This document shows positions 28,585 to 37,711 of a stretch of DNA of 64,000 nucleotides, one piece after another. Position 1 is the first letter of the stretch, and the number at the start of each line of letters is the position of its first letter. Both the position numbers and the translations under genes were made by a program. This stretch comes from Shewanella psychrophila. GTDB taxonomy: Bacteria; Pseudomonadota; Gammaproteobacteria; Enterobacterales; Shewanellaceae. The DNA lies in contig NZ_CP014782.1 of the NCBI RefSeq assembly GCF_002005305.1, positions 1,054,001-1,118,000 on the forward strand. The letters run 5' to 3'. The notes beneath the pieces are model-generated. The model did no database searches and was not told where the DNA came from. It worked only from the letters and a program-made list of their open reading frames with translations.

Positions 28585-31005
28585 ATGCCAATATCTCCGT
28601 TACCCCCTCTAAGCAGTGACCAGCTTTATCGCAGTTCTGAGCTATCAGGCCTGGAGGCCGACTGTAAGTCTACTAAACACTTAACGCCCCTGGATGAAAT
28701 AGTCGGACAGGAACGCGCCCAACAAGCCGTTGAATTCGCCATGTCCATGCCAGACAAGGGTTATAACATCTATGCCATTGGCCGTAACGGCCTAGGTAAG
28801 CGCACCATGGTGATGCGTTATCTCGATCGTCATGAGCCCAACGGCCGTGGTCATAGTCTCCATGACTGGTGTTATGTGATCAACTTCGATGAAGCCCGTG
28901 TGCCTAAGGTGCTGAAGATGTCAGCAGGCTCTGGTGTTGAATTCAAGAAAGATGTCGAGAAGTTCATCATCAAACTGACCAAAGCCTTGCCTTTGGCATT
29001 CGACAATGAGATGTACTATTCCAGCGCCGAGAAGCTCAAGAGTCAGCTGTCGAACAGGCAGGAATCCGCACTTCAAGGCCTCACTAAAGAAGCCAAAGAC
29101 ACGAGCATCAGCCTGACCATCACGGCACAAGGCAGTTATGAGCTTGTGGCCATGAATGGTGAAGAAGCCCATACCGATGAGACATTTAAGGCATTAACCA
29201 AAAAACAGCAAGATGCCTTAGAAACGTCCATCGTCGAGCTCGAATCTAAACTCAGAGTCATCGTCCGTCAATTTACTGTGTGGGAAGAGGAATACTCGGA
29301 CAAGCAGCAGAAACAAGATGAGCAGGTGGCTCAAGATGTACTCGCCCATCTAATGACCAAGCTCAAGGAAAAATACAGCAACATTCCTGCCGTTAAGAGC
29401 TATCTGGCCGCTATGCATAAGGACATTCTCGACAACTTAGATCTGTTTCTTGAAGACAACGAAGAGCAACTGGCGCTTTCTTATGCTTCTTTAGACAAGA
29501 AGATGCCCCGCCGCTATCAGGTCAATGTGCTGGTCAATCAAGATGATGGCAAGATGCCTATCATAGTCGAGGAGTCACCAAACTATCACTCCATCTTCGG
29601 TTACATCGAAAATGCGACCTTCAAAGGCACCATCTTCTCCGATTTCTCACTGATCCGCTCCGGCAGTCTGCACAAGGCCAACGGCGGCGTGCTGATGATA
29701 GATGCGGCTAAGGTATTGGAACAGCCCTATGTATGGGATGGTCTCAAGCGTGCCCTTCGCTCCCGCAAGCTCAGCCTTAGCTCCTTGGAACGTGAAGTGA
29801 CCCTGTCAGGCACTATCTCACTGGATCCCGAGGCTATCCCTCTGGATGTAAAAATCATCTTATTCGGTGATTATCAGACTTATCAATTACTGCAGCACTA
29901 TGATCCCGAATTCAGCGAACTGTTTAGGGTCACTGCAGATTTTGAAGATGTGATGCCACGAACCGAGAAATCTGAGGCACTGTACGCTAAGTTTATCTCC
30001 AGTATCGTCCATGGCAACAAGATGCTCCATTGTGATCGCAATGCCATAAAGCGCATTATAGAATTCAGTTCTCGTCAGGCCGACGACCAGAACAAGCTTT
30101 CCCTGCACTCGGCCGACATTGCCAACCTATTGCGGGAGTCAAATTACTGCGCCCGCGCCGTCAATGCCAACATGATCCGCGCCAGTCATGTGGAGCAGGC
30201 CCTGCACAATCATGAGATGCGAGTGTGCCGACTCAAAGACAATGTGATGGAAAGTTTCATCACTGGCACTACACTCATCAGCACAGATGATCATGTGGTC
30301 GGACAGGTCAATGCCCTGTCTGTTATCGCCACTTCCGATCATCAATTCGGCGCACCAAACCGCATCACGGCAACCACAGCTTTCGGTGAAGGTAAGGTGT
30401 TCGACATAGAGAGAAAAGTGGACTTAGGTGGCAGCCTGCACTCCAAGGGCGTGATGATCCTCTCGGCCTATCTGGCATCATTGCTGGGTAAGACCGCCAA
30501 GATCCCCCTCACGACCCATATCACCTTCGAGCAATCTTACGGTGGTGTCGATGGTGACAGCGCCACTATGGCCGAATTGTGTGCCATAGTATCTTCGTTT
30601 TCTAATCAGGCTGTCAGACAAGATGTGGCCATCACAGGCTCGATGAATCAGTTCGGTGAAGCCCAGCCTATCGGCGGCGTTAACGAGAAGATTGAAGGCT
30701 TCTTCGATGTCTGCACGATTAAGGGGCGCACTAACACTCAAGGGGTGATCATTCCTAAGACGAACGTGCAGAATTTGATGCTGCGCAGCGATATTGTCGA
30801 GGCGGTCAAGAAAGGCAAATTTAATATCTGGGCAATTGACCATGTCAGTCAGGCCATCGAACTGCTGACAGGTATCGAGTCTGGGATTAGTCTAGACAGT
30901 AAGTCAAAGAAGCAAGATGAGCATCCAGCAGGTTCGATCTTAGGTTTAGCCCAGCAACGTTTGAGTGAACTTAGGAAGACATCTCAAACCTCGAGTGTGG
31001 AGTGA
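28585..31005 (+). CDS. Lon-family AAA+ protease (LonB/YcbZ-like)
   Basis: An 806-residue ATP-dependent protease of the soluble bacterial LonB/LonH group. The AAA part opens with a degenerate Walker A (AIGRNGLGKRT), and the substrate-processing region holds ANGGVLMIDAAKVLEQP with the Walker B-like acidic residue. The C-terminal S16 protease domain carries the catalytic pair S659 (GDSATMAEL) and K702 (NEKIEGFF), 43 residues apart as in Lon. A long coiled-coil insert (about 145-290) sits within the AAA module. GAGG lies six bases before ATG 28585; the frame also has TTG two codons earlier. It should degrade misfolded or regulatory proteins. Single-gene unit. Confidence 0.88.
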   Translation: MPISPLPPLSSDQLYRSSELSGLEADCKSTKHLTPLDEIVGQERAQQAVEFAMSMPDKGYNIYAIGRNGLGKRTMVMRYLDRHEPNGRGHSLHDWCYVINFDEARVPKVLKMSAGSGVEFKKDVEKFIIKLTKALPLAFDNEMYYSSAEKLKSQLSNRQESALQGLTKEAKDTSISLTITAQGSYELVAMNGEEAHTDETFKALTKKQQDALETSIVELESKLRVIVRQFTVWEEEYSDKQQKQDEQVAQDVLAHLMTKLKEKYSNIPAVKSYLAAMHKDILDNLDLFLEDNEEQLALSYASLDKKMPRRYQVNVLVNQDDGKMPIIVEESPNYHSIFGYIENATFKGTIFSDFSLIRSGSLHKANGGVLMIDAAKVLEQPYVWDGLKRALRSRKLSLSSLEREVTLSGTISLDPEAIPLDVKIILFGDYQTYQLLQHYDPEFSELFRVTADFEDVMPRTEKSEALYAKFISSIVHGNKMLHCDRNAIKRIIEFSSRQADDQNKLSLHSADIANLLRESNYCARAVNANMIRASHVEQALHNHEMRVCRLKDNVMESFITGTTLISTDDHVVGQVNALSVIATSDHQFGAPNRITATTAFGEGKVFDIERKVDLGGSLHSKGVMILSAYLASLLGKTAKIPLTTHITFEQSYGGVDGDSATMAELCAIVSSFSNQAVRQDVAITGSMNQFGEAQPIGGVNEKIEGFFDVCTIKGRTNTQGVIIPKTNVQNLMLRSDIVEAVKKGKFNIWAIDHVSQAIELLTGIESGISLDSKSKKQDEHPAGSILGLAQQRLSELRKTSQTSSVE

Positions 31006-31061
31006 GCAGCGAGTCATTTTAAATGCCGTCATTGGTAAAGTGACTCGTTCATTTAAACACC

Positions 31062-31153
31062 GTCATTCCGTAAAGTGAACAACGAACAGATACGGGATCC
31101 ATGCCTCTCAAACAGAGCTGGATCCCGGGTATGTCGTGTCCCCCCGGGATGAC
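31062..31153. repeat. Nested palindromic intergenic repeat, full copy
   Basis: The ends GTCATTCC and GGGATGAC form the outer inverted repeat, and CGGGATCC / GGATCCCG (31093-31127) the inner one. Fragments of the same unit occur next to it (31028-31043 and 31168-31236) and about 3.3 kb away at 34478. It is probably a short non-coding mobile or REP-like element. No open frame. Confidence 0.7.
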
Positions 31154-31167
31154 AGCTTTTTAAAAGA

Positions 31168-31236
31168 GTCATTCCGTAAAGTGAGGAGCAAACTTGTACG
31201 GGATCCATGCAACTCAAACAAAACAGAATCCTGATT
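31168..31236. repeat. Partial copy of the palindromic repeat
   Basis: Begins GTCATTCCGTAAAGTGA exactly as the preceding full copy and keeps ACGGGATCCATGC and CTCAAACA, but the right half has decayed. It lies in direct orientation to the full copy, suggesting tandem insertion. Confidence 0.65.
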
Positions 31237-31718
31237 AACGGATTTAACACGTTCTCTGTCTAAACGAATGCCTTTCACCACTCTTCTCTTCAAGCCTTTA
31301 TACCACTAGTCAACAAACAAAAAAATTATAAACGTCCGTTCTTCTAAATTTAGTAAATTAAATAGAGTGAAAACTTCATAAAATATGTATTTCATTTTAC
31401 CTAAAATCCCCTCTTGGTTCACTTAGTATAAATGATTTTAATTTTTCACTTTTACTTTTGTGATTAGAAATATTAGTGTAGTGTTCTATATGATTAGTTT
31501 ATTCAGCCAAGCAATATACATTCATCTTAAATTAAAATAATTTATTGAGATGTAATCCAACTTAGGGATCAATGGATAATATTCGCAATAAACATCTAAT
31601 TACAATATCTACACCATCCTGTAATGAATAAAAGAAAACGTTCAACCTTTAATTAACACTAGCTCGCTAAAATGGTTAAGCCATTTCGTATTTAATATTA
31701 AACATAAGGAATGATGGA
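31237..31718. other. AT-rich leader region before the first modular effector gene
   Basis: About 480 bp, clearly more AT-rich than the flanking housekeeping genes, without an open frame. It holds the promoter of the next gene; AAGGAAT stands just before the ATG. Low GC here and in the following gene points to recent acquisition. Confidence 0.5.
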
Positions 31719-32813
31719 ATGCCAAGAGATAAGGGTTGGGATAGCAGTCATCAATCAGTGCCAAAGCCTATCGGGTTAGTCACTAAGGATGGTGAACAAA
31801 AGGCCATTAAAGCGCTTGAACCAGCGTCCACTTCCCGAATGAGTGATGCAGAGTTTGAACAAGGCAAAAAAGAGATGGAACGCGAGGAATTCGTTAATCG
31901 TAAGCAAGGTGAAGTGGCTGTTCCTGACGAACCTGAGTATTACCGCAATCAAAATGTAATTGATTCTCAGGCTGCACAAAGCACTGATAAACCTGACGAA
32001 AAATTATTGATACTCGATGATGAAACATGTGCAGGATGTGAGGATAAGTGGACTCACCTTAAAGGAACAATAAAAGAATGGCTTAGTAAATCAAATAGCG
32101 ATAAACCTAAAATAATTATGACTGGAGATGGGCACAGGTCGCCACCTTTTGCATATGCAGAAGGAAATGAATTTATAAAGAAAGAGGCGCAAAGAAAACA
32201 GTTATTCTTATATGTTGAGGCAACTCAAGAGGATGTTGATACTAATATAAATAACTTTATTCCTAAAACAATGCAAAAAGGATTTTTTGCTAAAGGACCT
32301 ACCAAAGTTATAGGCTGGGAACCTAAAATAAGTCAACTTATGAAGAAGACATTTGATGACGTAATTGCTTCATTAAATGTAGAGCAAGAAAATAGAAAAA
32401 GTATGTTTGATGGACTACTCGAACAAAATACAATGATTTTTCATTCGTTATTGGAAGAGAATGAAAGTCTCGCAATCGAATTCAATACCGCCTCTAATAA
32501 ACATCTAGCGTCCATAGACCCAGCAAATCAGAATTTCAGTGAGGCGCAGGTGGCTAATGATGCTAGAGATATCATGAAAATAGTATCAGGCTCTTGGCGA
32601 GATGATTACATTAATCCAGTGATAGGCAAAAGAATCGCTAAAGATATAATGAATAATCCAAATGCAACATTTTTGATTTCAATTGGTGATTGTCATTTAA
32701 ATGTGAATCCAATCCAGAAGCATATATCCAGAGTATTGGGTGATACCCGTCAAAAATTACCACACGATTTTGTTATTGATCATAGCGGTGGGCTAAATGG
32801 AACCAAAAAATAA
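31719..32813 (+). CDS. Modular effector candidate: shared N-terminal tag + TIKI/EreA-like domain
   Basis: A 364-residue protein without signal peptide. Residues 1-87 (starting MPRDKGWDSSHQSVPKPIGL) are about 77% identical (67 of 87) to the N-terminus of the gene 1.4 kb downstream, whose remaining part is unrelated. Residues 95-364 show KIIMTGDGHRSPPFAYAEGN (GDGH at 136-139), LFLYVEATQ (E167) and FLISIGDCHLNVNPIQKHI (GDCH at 323-326). Two GxxH motifs around an early glutamate are the layout of the TIKI/EreA/ChaN superfamily, which includes part of the Pasteurella multocida toxin. The tag region has ordinary GC, but the rest is very AT-rich, so the domain was probably joined by transfer. Role as secreted effector is inference from modularity and proximity to a type III system. 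Confidence 0.6.
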   Translation: MPRDKGWDSSHQSVPKPIGLVTKDGEQKAIKALEPASTSRMSDAEFEQGKKEMEREEFVNRKQGEVAVPDEPEYYRNQNVIDSQAAQSTDKPDEKLLILDDETCAGCEDKWTHLKGTIKEWLSKSNSDKPKIIMTGDGHRSPPFAYAEGNEFIKKEAQRKQLFLYVEATQEDVDTNINNFIPKTMQKGFFAKGPTKVIGWEPKISQLMKKTFDDVIASLNVEQENRKSMFDGLLEQNTMIFHSLLEENESLAIEFNTASNKHLASIDPANQNFSEAQVANDARDIMKIVSGSWRDDYINPVIGKRIAKDIMNNPNATFLISIGDCHLNVNPIQKHISRVLGDTRQKLPHDFVIDHSGGLNGTKK

Positions 32814-32996
32814 TCTTCGTTGTAGGAAATAATTCGGGTCAAACATAACCGGCCCCTTATTGCGGACAAGACGGTATCAAAATGATAGGGCTAAAGATTG
32901 TGCCCAATTGCCGCGGCCGCTCACTGCTTCGTAAGTAACACGTTCGTCACAACTCCTTTTTTTTTACGGCTACGTTCAAGCGAGGGTATTAATTCT

Positions 32997-33060
32997 AGGC
33001 CATTTATTGCCCAGCTAGGCAAGATCTTGCTCAAGTCTGGGCCATTTTTTGCCCAGCTTA
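32997..33060. repeat. Direct repeat of a 20-bp hairpin-forming unit
   Basis: GGCCATTTATTGCCCAGCT and GGCCATTTTTTGCCCAGCT occur 43 bp apart. The second is flanked to form CTGGGC-N8-GCCCAG, a perfect 6-bp stem, and the first forms a weaker version. Between them lies AGGCAAGATCTTGCTCA, with its own GCAAGATCTTGC palindrome. It sits about 120 bp before the second effector gene and may be regulatory or terminator-like. Confidence 0.55.
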
Positions 33061-33181
33061 CATTTTAATTTTTTGTGACAGTTATAAAATCAAAAGCTTA
33101 CCTAATTTGGCATGTTGATTGCGATATTAACAATGACCACAATAATATTTCGTTAATCTATTGTTAACAAAGGAATAATCA

Positions 33182-34459
33182 ATGCCAAGAGGTAAAGGTT
33201 GGGATACCAGTTATCACTCAGTGCCACAGCCAATCGGGTTAGTGACTACGGATGGTGAGCAAAAGGCCGCTAAAGCGTCTGGTTCAGCGCCCACTTCCCG
33301 AATGAGTGAAGCAGAATTTGAACAAGGCAAAAAGGAAATGGAACGCGAGGCATTCGTTAATCGTCAACGTGCTGAAGTGGCCGTTCCCGAAACCCCTGAA
33401 TATTACCGCAACCAAAATGTAATAGATTCACAGGCCACACAGGCAGCGTCAAATGAGGCCCTACGCCCTAAAAGCGTATCTAAGTCTAAGGCAGCAGGGA
33501 AGCCTGCCAAAATGCATATTCCAGTCTCAAAGGGAGGCCAGCAATTGAGCATCAATTACGTTTGGTTGGGTAGTAATCCTTTGGGGGCCTTGGAAAAGTT
33601 CAACATCTACTCCTGGAAAACTCTGGGTCACAAGGTCAATATCTACACTCATCCCTTCGCAGGTGCCTCTGAGCATAGCGAAGTCACTTTGGGACTAGAA
33701 ATGGGCGATGCAAGTGTCTTCTCTCTGAGTAATATCCTTGCCGCCGATGATAAGGAGATCGGTGAGGACAATCCCAAGGTGCACCTAAGTGATGCGAGGT
33801 CGATACTACTGCGTTGGCTTGAAGCAATACCTAAAGACGAAAAGCCCTTAATAGAGCATATATTCAATATGGTTGACCTCACCAAGTCTTACTTAGGTGG
33901 CACGCAGCGAGGGATTGTATTGGACATGAAGGTCGGTCCGAGTATTCATCTTCAAGACTATGCGGCGAGTTTCGACAGGTATCTCATCAGCTACACACGC
34001 GGTGGGAATACATCTGGGGAGCTCCCGGAAAACCAGTGCATCGGGACGATGCAGGAAACAGAAGATCTACGAAAAGGTTATGCACAGCGCTTCAACAATA
34101 AAGTGAAAGGACTCGCCGAGGAGAGCCCAGAAGAAGCTTGGTTCAATCAGATCACTGGTTATCATGGTCGATCCTATAAACAAATAAGGACATGGCTAGA
34201 TGTCGCCACTAAAATACCGTCCGGAAAGGCCGCGACGACCAATGAATTCAGTGTAAGTGAACCAGGGATCCCAGGTCATGGCCCGTTTCGTGTTTTTAAA
34301 AGAGCCAGCGACCAAACCAATAAAAACTCAGGAAAAACCAAACCTGCGGAGGTGAAGAGCTTGGCCAATGATGTCTTAGCAAAGGAACTCTCGGACTGCG
34401 GAGGCGACCAGGCATTTTTTGACAAAGCGCAAGTGGCGGCGAATCTCCTGCCCTCATAA
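33182..34459 (+). CDS. Modular effector candidate: shared N-terminal tag + TcdA-like glycosyltransferase domain
   Basis: A 425-residue protein whose first 87 residues nearly repeat the N-terminus of the upstream effector candidate. From residue 120 the order of motifs follows bacterial glycosyltransferase toxins with a DXD site: LSINYVWLGS (nucleotide-sugar start motif, 124-130), FNIYSWKTLGHKVNIYTHPF, SDARSILLRW, then VDLTKSYLGGTQRGIVLDMK (232-250), where GIVLDMK takes the place of the usual GG-x-YLD-x-D. The second aspartate of DXD is therefore replaced by lysine, which may alter or remove metal-dependent transfer. The GC of this domain is near average, unlike the neighbour. AAGGAAT precedes the ATG, as in the partner gene. 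Confidence 0.6.
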   Translation: MPRGKGWDTSYHSVPQPIGLVTTDGEQKAAKASGSAPTSRMSEAEFEQGKKEMEREAFVNRQRAEVAVPETPEYYRNQNVIDSQATQAASNEALRPKSVSKSKAAGKPAKMHIPVSKGGQQLSINYVWLGSNPLGALEKFNIYSWKTLGHKVNIYTHPFAGASEHSEVTLGLEMGDASVFSLSNILAADDKEIGEDNPKVHLSDARSILLRWLEAIPKDEKPLIEHIFNMVDLTKSYLGGTQRGIVLDMKVGPSIHLQDYAASFDRYLISYTRGGNTSGELPENQCIGTMQETEDLRKGYAQRFNNKVKGLAEESPEEAWFNQITGYHGRSYKQIRTWLDVATKIPSGKAATTNEFSVSEPGIPGHGPFRVFKRASDQTNKNSGKTKPAEVKSLANDVLAKELSDCGGDQAFFDKAQVAANLLPS

Positions 34460-34477
34460 GAATGCGTTGACAATGGC

Positions 34478-34524
34478 GAGCTGGATCCCGGGTGTCTCGT
34501 GCCTCAATCCCGGGATGACGGCTT
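34478..34524. repeat. Distal copy of the palindromic repeat
   Basis: GAGCTGGATCCCGGGT followed by CCCGGGATGACGGCTT repeats the right half of the unit found before the first effector gene (31113-31157). The two sets of copies flank the effector pair. Confidence 0.65.
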
Positions 34525-34555
34525 AAGGATGTTCATGTTCTACGGATCAAAATAA

Positions 34556-34583
34556 AAGGCCGAAACATTGCTGTTTCGGCCTT
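34556..34583 (-). terminator. Terminator of ppaC
   Basis: A perfect 12-bp stem (AAGGCCGAAACA / TGTTTCGGCCTT) with a TTGC loop; on the minus strand it is followed by a T-rich tract. It lies 45 bp after the ppaC stop codon. Confidence 0.9.
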
Positions 34584-34628
34584 ATTAATTCCGTTAACCT
34601 AACTGGCTAACGGTTTATAAAAATAAGC

Positions 34629-35549
34629 TTAAGCCAGTGCTTCTTGTAGCTGAGGCACAATCTGCTTCTTACGGCTCAATACGCCATCTAACCAGACACG
34701 ACCGTTCTCGGTCGCCTTACCGTAGGCGCGCTCAGTCAGAGCCGCGTCATCACTGACGATCAACAGCTCAGAGCCCTCTTTCATGATATCAGTCAATAGC
34801 AGCAACATGCTGTGACGTCCGCCTTCGGCTTTAAGTGCGGCAATATCAGTTTCCAGATCGGCCTTGATATCGTCAAACACTGACAGGTCGATGACCTCGA
34901 GTTGACCGATACCCACCATGTGACCATTCATATTGAAATCTTTAAAATCACGCATAACAAGGTCGCGTACCGGTGTGCCTTCTACGGCAGACTTCACCTT
35001 AAACATGTCCATACCCAGCTCTTTGAAGTCTTCGATACCAGCAATTTCAGCCAAAGCTTCGACACACTTAATATCGGCCGTGGTGCAGGTAGGAGACTTG
35101 AAGATAACCGTGTCGCTAAGAATCGCACACATCATGATGCCGGCGATGTTCTTTGGAATAGTCACACCATGGAAATCATACATCATCTTGATGATGGTGT
35201 TACTACACCCTACGGGGCGGATCCAACACTCCAGTGGCGTAGATGTGGTCAAGTCCCCCAGCTTATGGTGATCGACAATACCGACAATCGTCGCTTCAGC
35301 GATATCATCTGGAGCCTGAGTTAGCTCAGAATGATCGACAATAAACACCTCTTCACCGGCATAGCTTGTCTTAAATTCAGGGGCTTCGAAACCAAACTTT
35401 TCTAGAATGAATGCGGTTTCAGGCGATAACTCACCTAAACGAGCCGGAATGGCTGGCTCGCCGATTGCATTTTTCAGGTTAGCGAGTGCAATTGCACCAC
35501 AAATTGAATCTGAATCTGGGATCTTATGGCCCACTACATAAACTGACAT
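34629..35549 (-). CDS. ppaC: Manganese-dependent inorganic pyrophosphatase
   Basis: A cytoplasmic family II pyrophosphatase (306 aa) that hydrolyses pyrophosphate to phosphate with Mn. The DHH-fold metal motifs are present: GHKIPDSDSICGAIAL near the N-terminus, FIVDHSE, and GIVDHHKLGDL. The C-terminal DHHA2 domain ends with the substrate-binding SRKKQ. Length and motifs are standard. Single-gene unit with a strong terminator. It separates the modular effectors from the type III locus. Confidence 0.95.
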   Translation of the reverse strand: MSVYVVGHKIPDSDSICGAIALANLKNAIGEPAIPARLGELSPETAFILEKFGFEAPEFKTSYAGEEVFIVDHSELTQAPDDIAEATIVGIVDHHKLGDLTTSTPLECWIRPVGCSNTIIKMMYDFHGVTIPKNIAGIMMCAILSDTVIFKSPTCTTADIKCVEALAEIAGIEDFKELGMDMFKVKSAVEGTPVRDLVMRDFKDFNMNGHMVGIGQLEVIDLSVFDDIKADLETDIAALKAEGGRHSMLLLLTDIMKEGSELLIVSDDAALTERAYGKATENGRVWLDGVLSRKKQIVPQLQEALA

Positions 35550-35723
35550 TGATAACTCTCCTTTAATTACCGTTTATTCTACCAAATTCATCCCGTTTGA
35601 AAAACATTAACTGACAATAAGCGTGCCAAAATAGCCCTTTCTGTAGCAAACCTACTTTTGACGTTAGGGAAAATGGTAGGAAACAGGTGATTAAGACAAG
35701 TTATTGCATTTCTGTGTTCTGCT

Positions 35724-36530
35724 TTAACGAAGAAAGTCATTGATGATCTTTTGCATCTCACCGCTTCTTCGCATGTCGTAGATGATGATGTCAAACTGCT
35801 TCTTGAAATCTTCTTTAAACGCAAACTGGCCGTCATCCATATCGGTAAAACCCATGAAACCTTGCTCTATGCTGACGGTGGCTCCCTCCATCAACATAGT
35901 ATGCTTGCCTCCCTCATCATATTCGCCGCTCTGCTTAAGCTTTTTTAGCTCCCACAAAATAGAGATACGATCGTTGAGGTAACAATCTATCCGCTTTAAC
36001 CCTAGCTGCAGCAAGTTTTCTCTATTTCCTTTCGCCTCACTGACGGTGATTTTCTCCTCTTTAACTGCTTGCCAAAATGCATCCCCGCCCAAGTGGAATC
36101 CTGAATTAATGCCTATTACTAAGCCATAATAGTCTTCGACCCAGTTCAATCTCAGCGCCCTGAAAAAGAGATCCTCCCGGCATATGACCATGACTCTTTC
36201 ATCGAGAATGGGTAGCGAATATGGCCAAATATAAGGCCGCTTTTCCACATGAAAATAAGGGGGGTAGATGGCGAAACCTTTACCACTTTCTATCAAGCGT
36301 AAACCACGCTTCCAAGGAACACCAACCAGAGTCACCTTGTAACCTTTCATTCGGGACACGGCAACCTTGATGATGTTGGCGTAAATCCCCTTTAACTCTC
36401 CTTCCTCCATATAGGAGTATGGTGGGTAGTTAGCATCGCCATAGAGGGTTACCTCGATTTCTTTTGCGGACACATTAAGCGGAATAAAAATATACAAAGT
36501 CAGTGCCACCAGCATTTGAATCAATTTCAT
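35724..36530 (-). CDS. Periplasmic solute-binding (SBP_bac_3-like) protein
   Basis: A 268-residue exported protein. I set the start at 36530 because GAGGCGG lies just before this ATG and the product begins with a signal peptide (MKLIQMLVALTLYIFIPLNVSAKE); the frame extends 18 codons upstream without support. The mature part matches the amino-acid-binding fold: EIEVTLYGDANYPPYSYMEEGELKGIYANIIK, LVGVPWKRGLRLIESGKGFAIYPPYFHVEKR. Many Shewanella and Vibrio genomes have lone proteins of this sort without ABC transporter genes. Ligand unknown; the adjacent type III genes are probably unrelated. Confidence 0.8.
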   Translation of the reverse strand: MKLIQMLVALTLYIFIPLNVSAKEIEVTLYGDANYPPYSYMEEGELKGIYANIIKVAVSRMKGYKVTLVGVPWKRGLRLIESGKGFAIYPPYFHVEKRPYIWPYSLPILDERVMVICREDLFFRALRLNWVEDYYGLVIGINSGFHLGGDAFWQAVKEEKITVSEAKGNRENLLQLGLKRIDCYLNDRISILWELKKLKQSGEYDEGGKHTMLMEGATVSIEQGFMGFTDMDDGQFAFKEDFKKQFDIIIYDMRRSGEMQKIINDFLR

Positions 36531-36647
36531 TACACCGCCTCTTTTCTGCAGTTTAAACTCAATGATAAAGCTCATCGACATCAATAAATGTAGTTTACAT
36601 CAGCTATTTTTGCTCCCGTAGCGCATAAAGCACCCAAGTGATATTAT

Positions 36648-37697
36648 CTAGTCGCAATCATCATAGGGTATAGCCATCACTACACGTAGCAGATCTGCAA
36701 CGGGTTCAAACAAACTCTCCGGAATAGGGTTTCCTGCTTCCACTTCGCCATAAATGGCCCGAGCCAAAGGAATATTCTCAACAATTGGCACACCGGCTTT
36801 TTCCGCCAAAGCCACAATATGTAATGCCATATGATCTTCAGCCTTTTCCAGCACCATAGGCAGTGGAGTCTCACCGACTTGATAATGCAAACAGATAGCC
36901 AGATGAGTCGGGTTACGTACCACCACAGTGGCCTTCTGCACATTGGCAGCCAAACTGCCCGATGCCACCTCTCTTTGGGTTTCACGCCGCTTCTGTTTTA
37001 CCTCTGGATTTCCCTCCGAGTCCTTATATTCTTGTTTGGTGTCATCTTTCGACATTTTAAGTTCTTTCATCAAGCTATAACGCTGAAAGGCATAATCAGC
37101 GATGCCAAAAATAACGTAACAACCTAAAAAACAGCCCCAGAGCCAAGTAATTAGCGTCGAAATCACGCCAAGGCCACACGCTTCGCCACACAGGGGAAGA
37201 TATTGAAAGGAGTTGACATAACGATGCAGTAGGTAATAAAAAACCAGACTGAGCACTATCACCTTAACCAGATTCTTACCAAGCTCAAACACGCTTTTCC
37301 ATGAGATAAGCTGCTTGGCATTATTGATCACATTTAACTTATTCATGCTCGGTTTCAAGGCTTCCGATGCCCATACCGGACCAGTTTGAACTACATTGCC
37401 TACGATAATGGTAAATAAGAGTACTAAGGTCAGGCCTCCTAAAAAACGCAGGGCGATCATGACGAACGTGCCGACAATTTGATCCGCTGCAGTCTCCAAT
37501 GGCAAATGAATACTATTGATGGTGATAGTGATTAAATAGATGAGTGACTGCATTAAGCCCTGACCTTCAAACAGGAAATACCCTAAAATAATCGCCATCT
37601 GCAAGCCTGTGACAACTTCAGCACTCTTGATCACCTGACCACGATTTCTCGCTTCCCGCAGACGCTTCTCTGTGGGTTTTTCTGTTTTTTCGCTCAT
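36648..37697 (-). CDS. sctU: Type III secretion export switch protein SctU (SsaU)
   Basis: The substrate-specificity switch of the export gate (349 aa). Four transmembrane helices lie in residues 28-205, followed by a charged cytoplasmic domain with the self-cleavage motif NPTH at 262-265. KPTEKRLREARNRGQVIKS at the N-terminus is typical of the FlhB/YscU family. It is the last gene of the apparatus operon, 14 bp after sctT. Nothing appears damaged. Confidence 0.95.
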   Translation of the reverse strand: MSEKTEKPTEKRLREARNRGQVIKSAEVVTGLQMAIILGYFLFEGQGLMQSLIYLITITINSIHLPLETAADQIVGTFVMIALRFLGGLTLVLLFTIIVGNVVQTGPVWASEALKPSMNKLNVINNAKQLISWKSVFELGKNLVKVIVLSLVFYYLLHRYVNSFQYLPLCGEACGLGVISTLITWLWGCFLGCYVIFGIADYAFQRYSLMKELKMSKDDTKQEYKDSEGNPEVKQKRRETQREVASGSLAANVQKATVVVRNPTHLAICLHYQVGETPLPMVLEKAEDHMALHIVALAEKAGVPIVENIPLARAIYGEVEAGNPIPESLFEPVADLLRVVMAIPYDDCD

Positions 37698-37711
37698 AAA
37701 TCACCCATTAA

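Noticed and set aside
31053..31293. Open frames on the minus strand over the palindromic repeats
   Set aside because: They arise from the repeat sequence itself and have no coding character.
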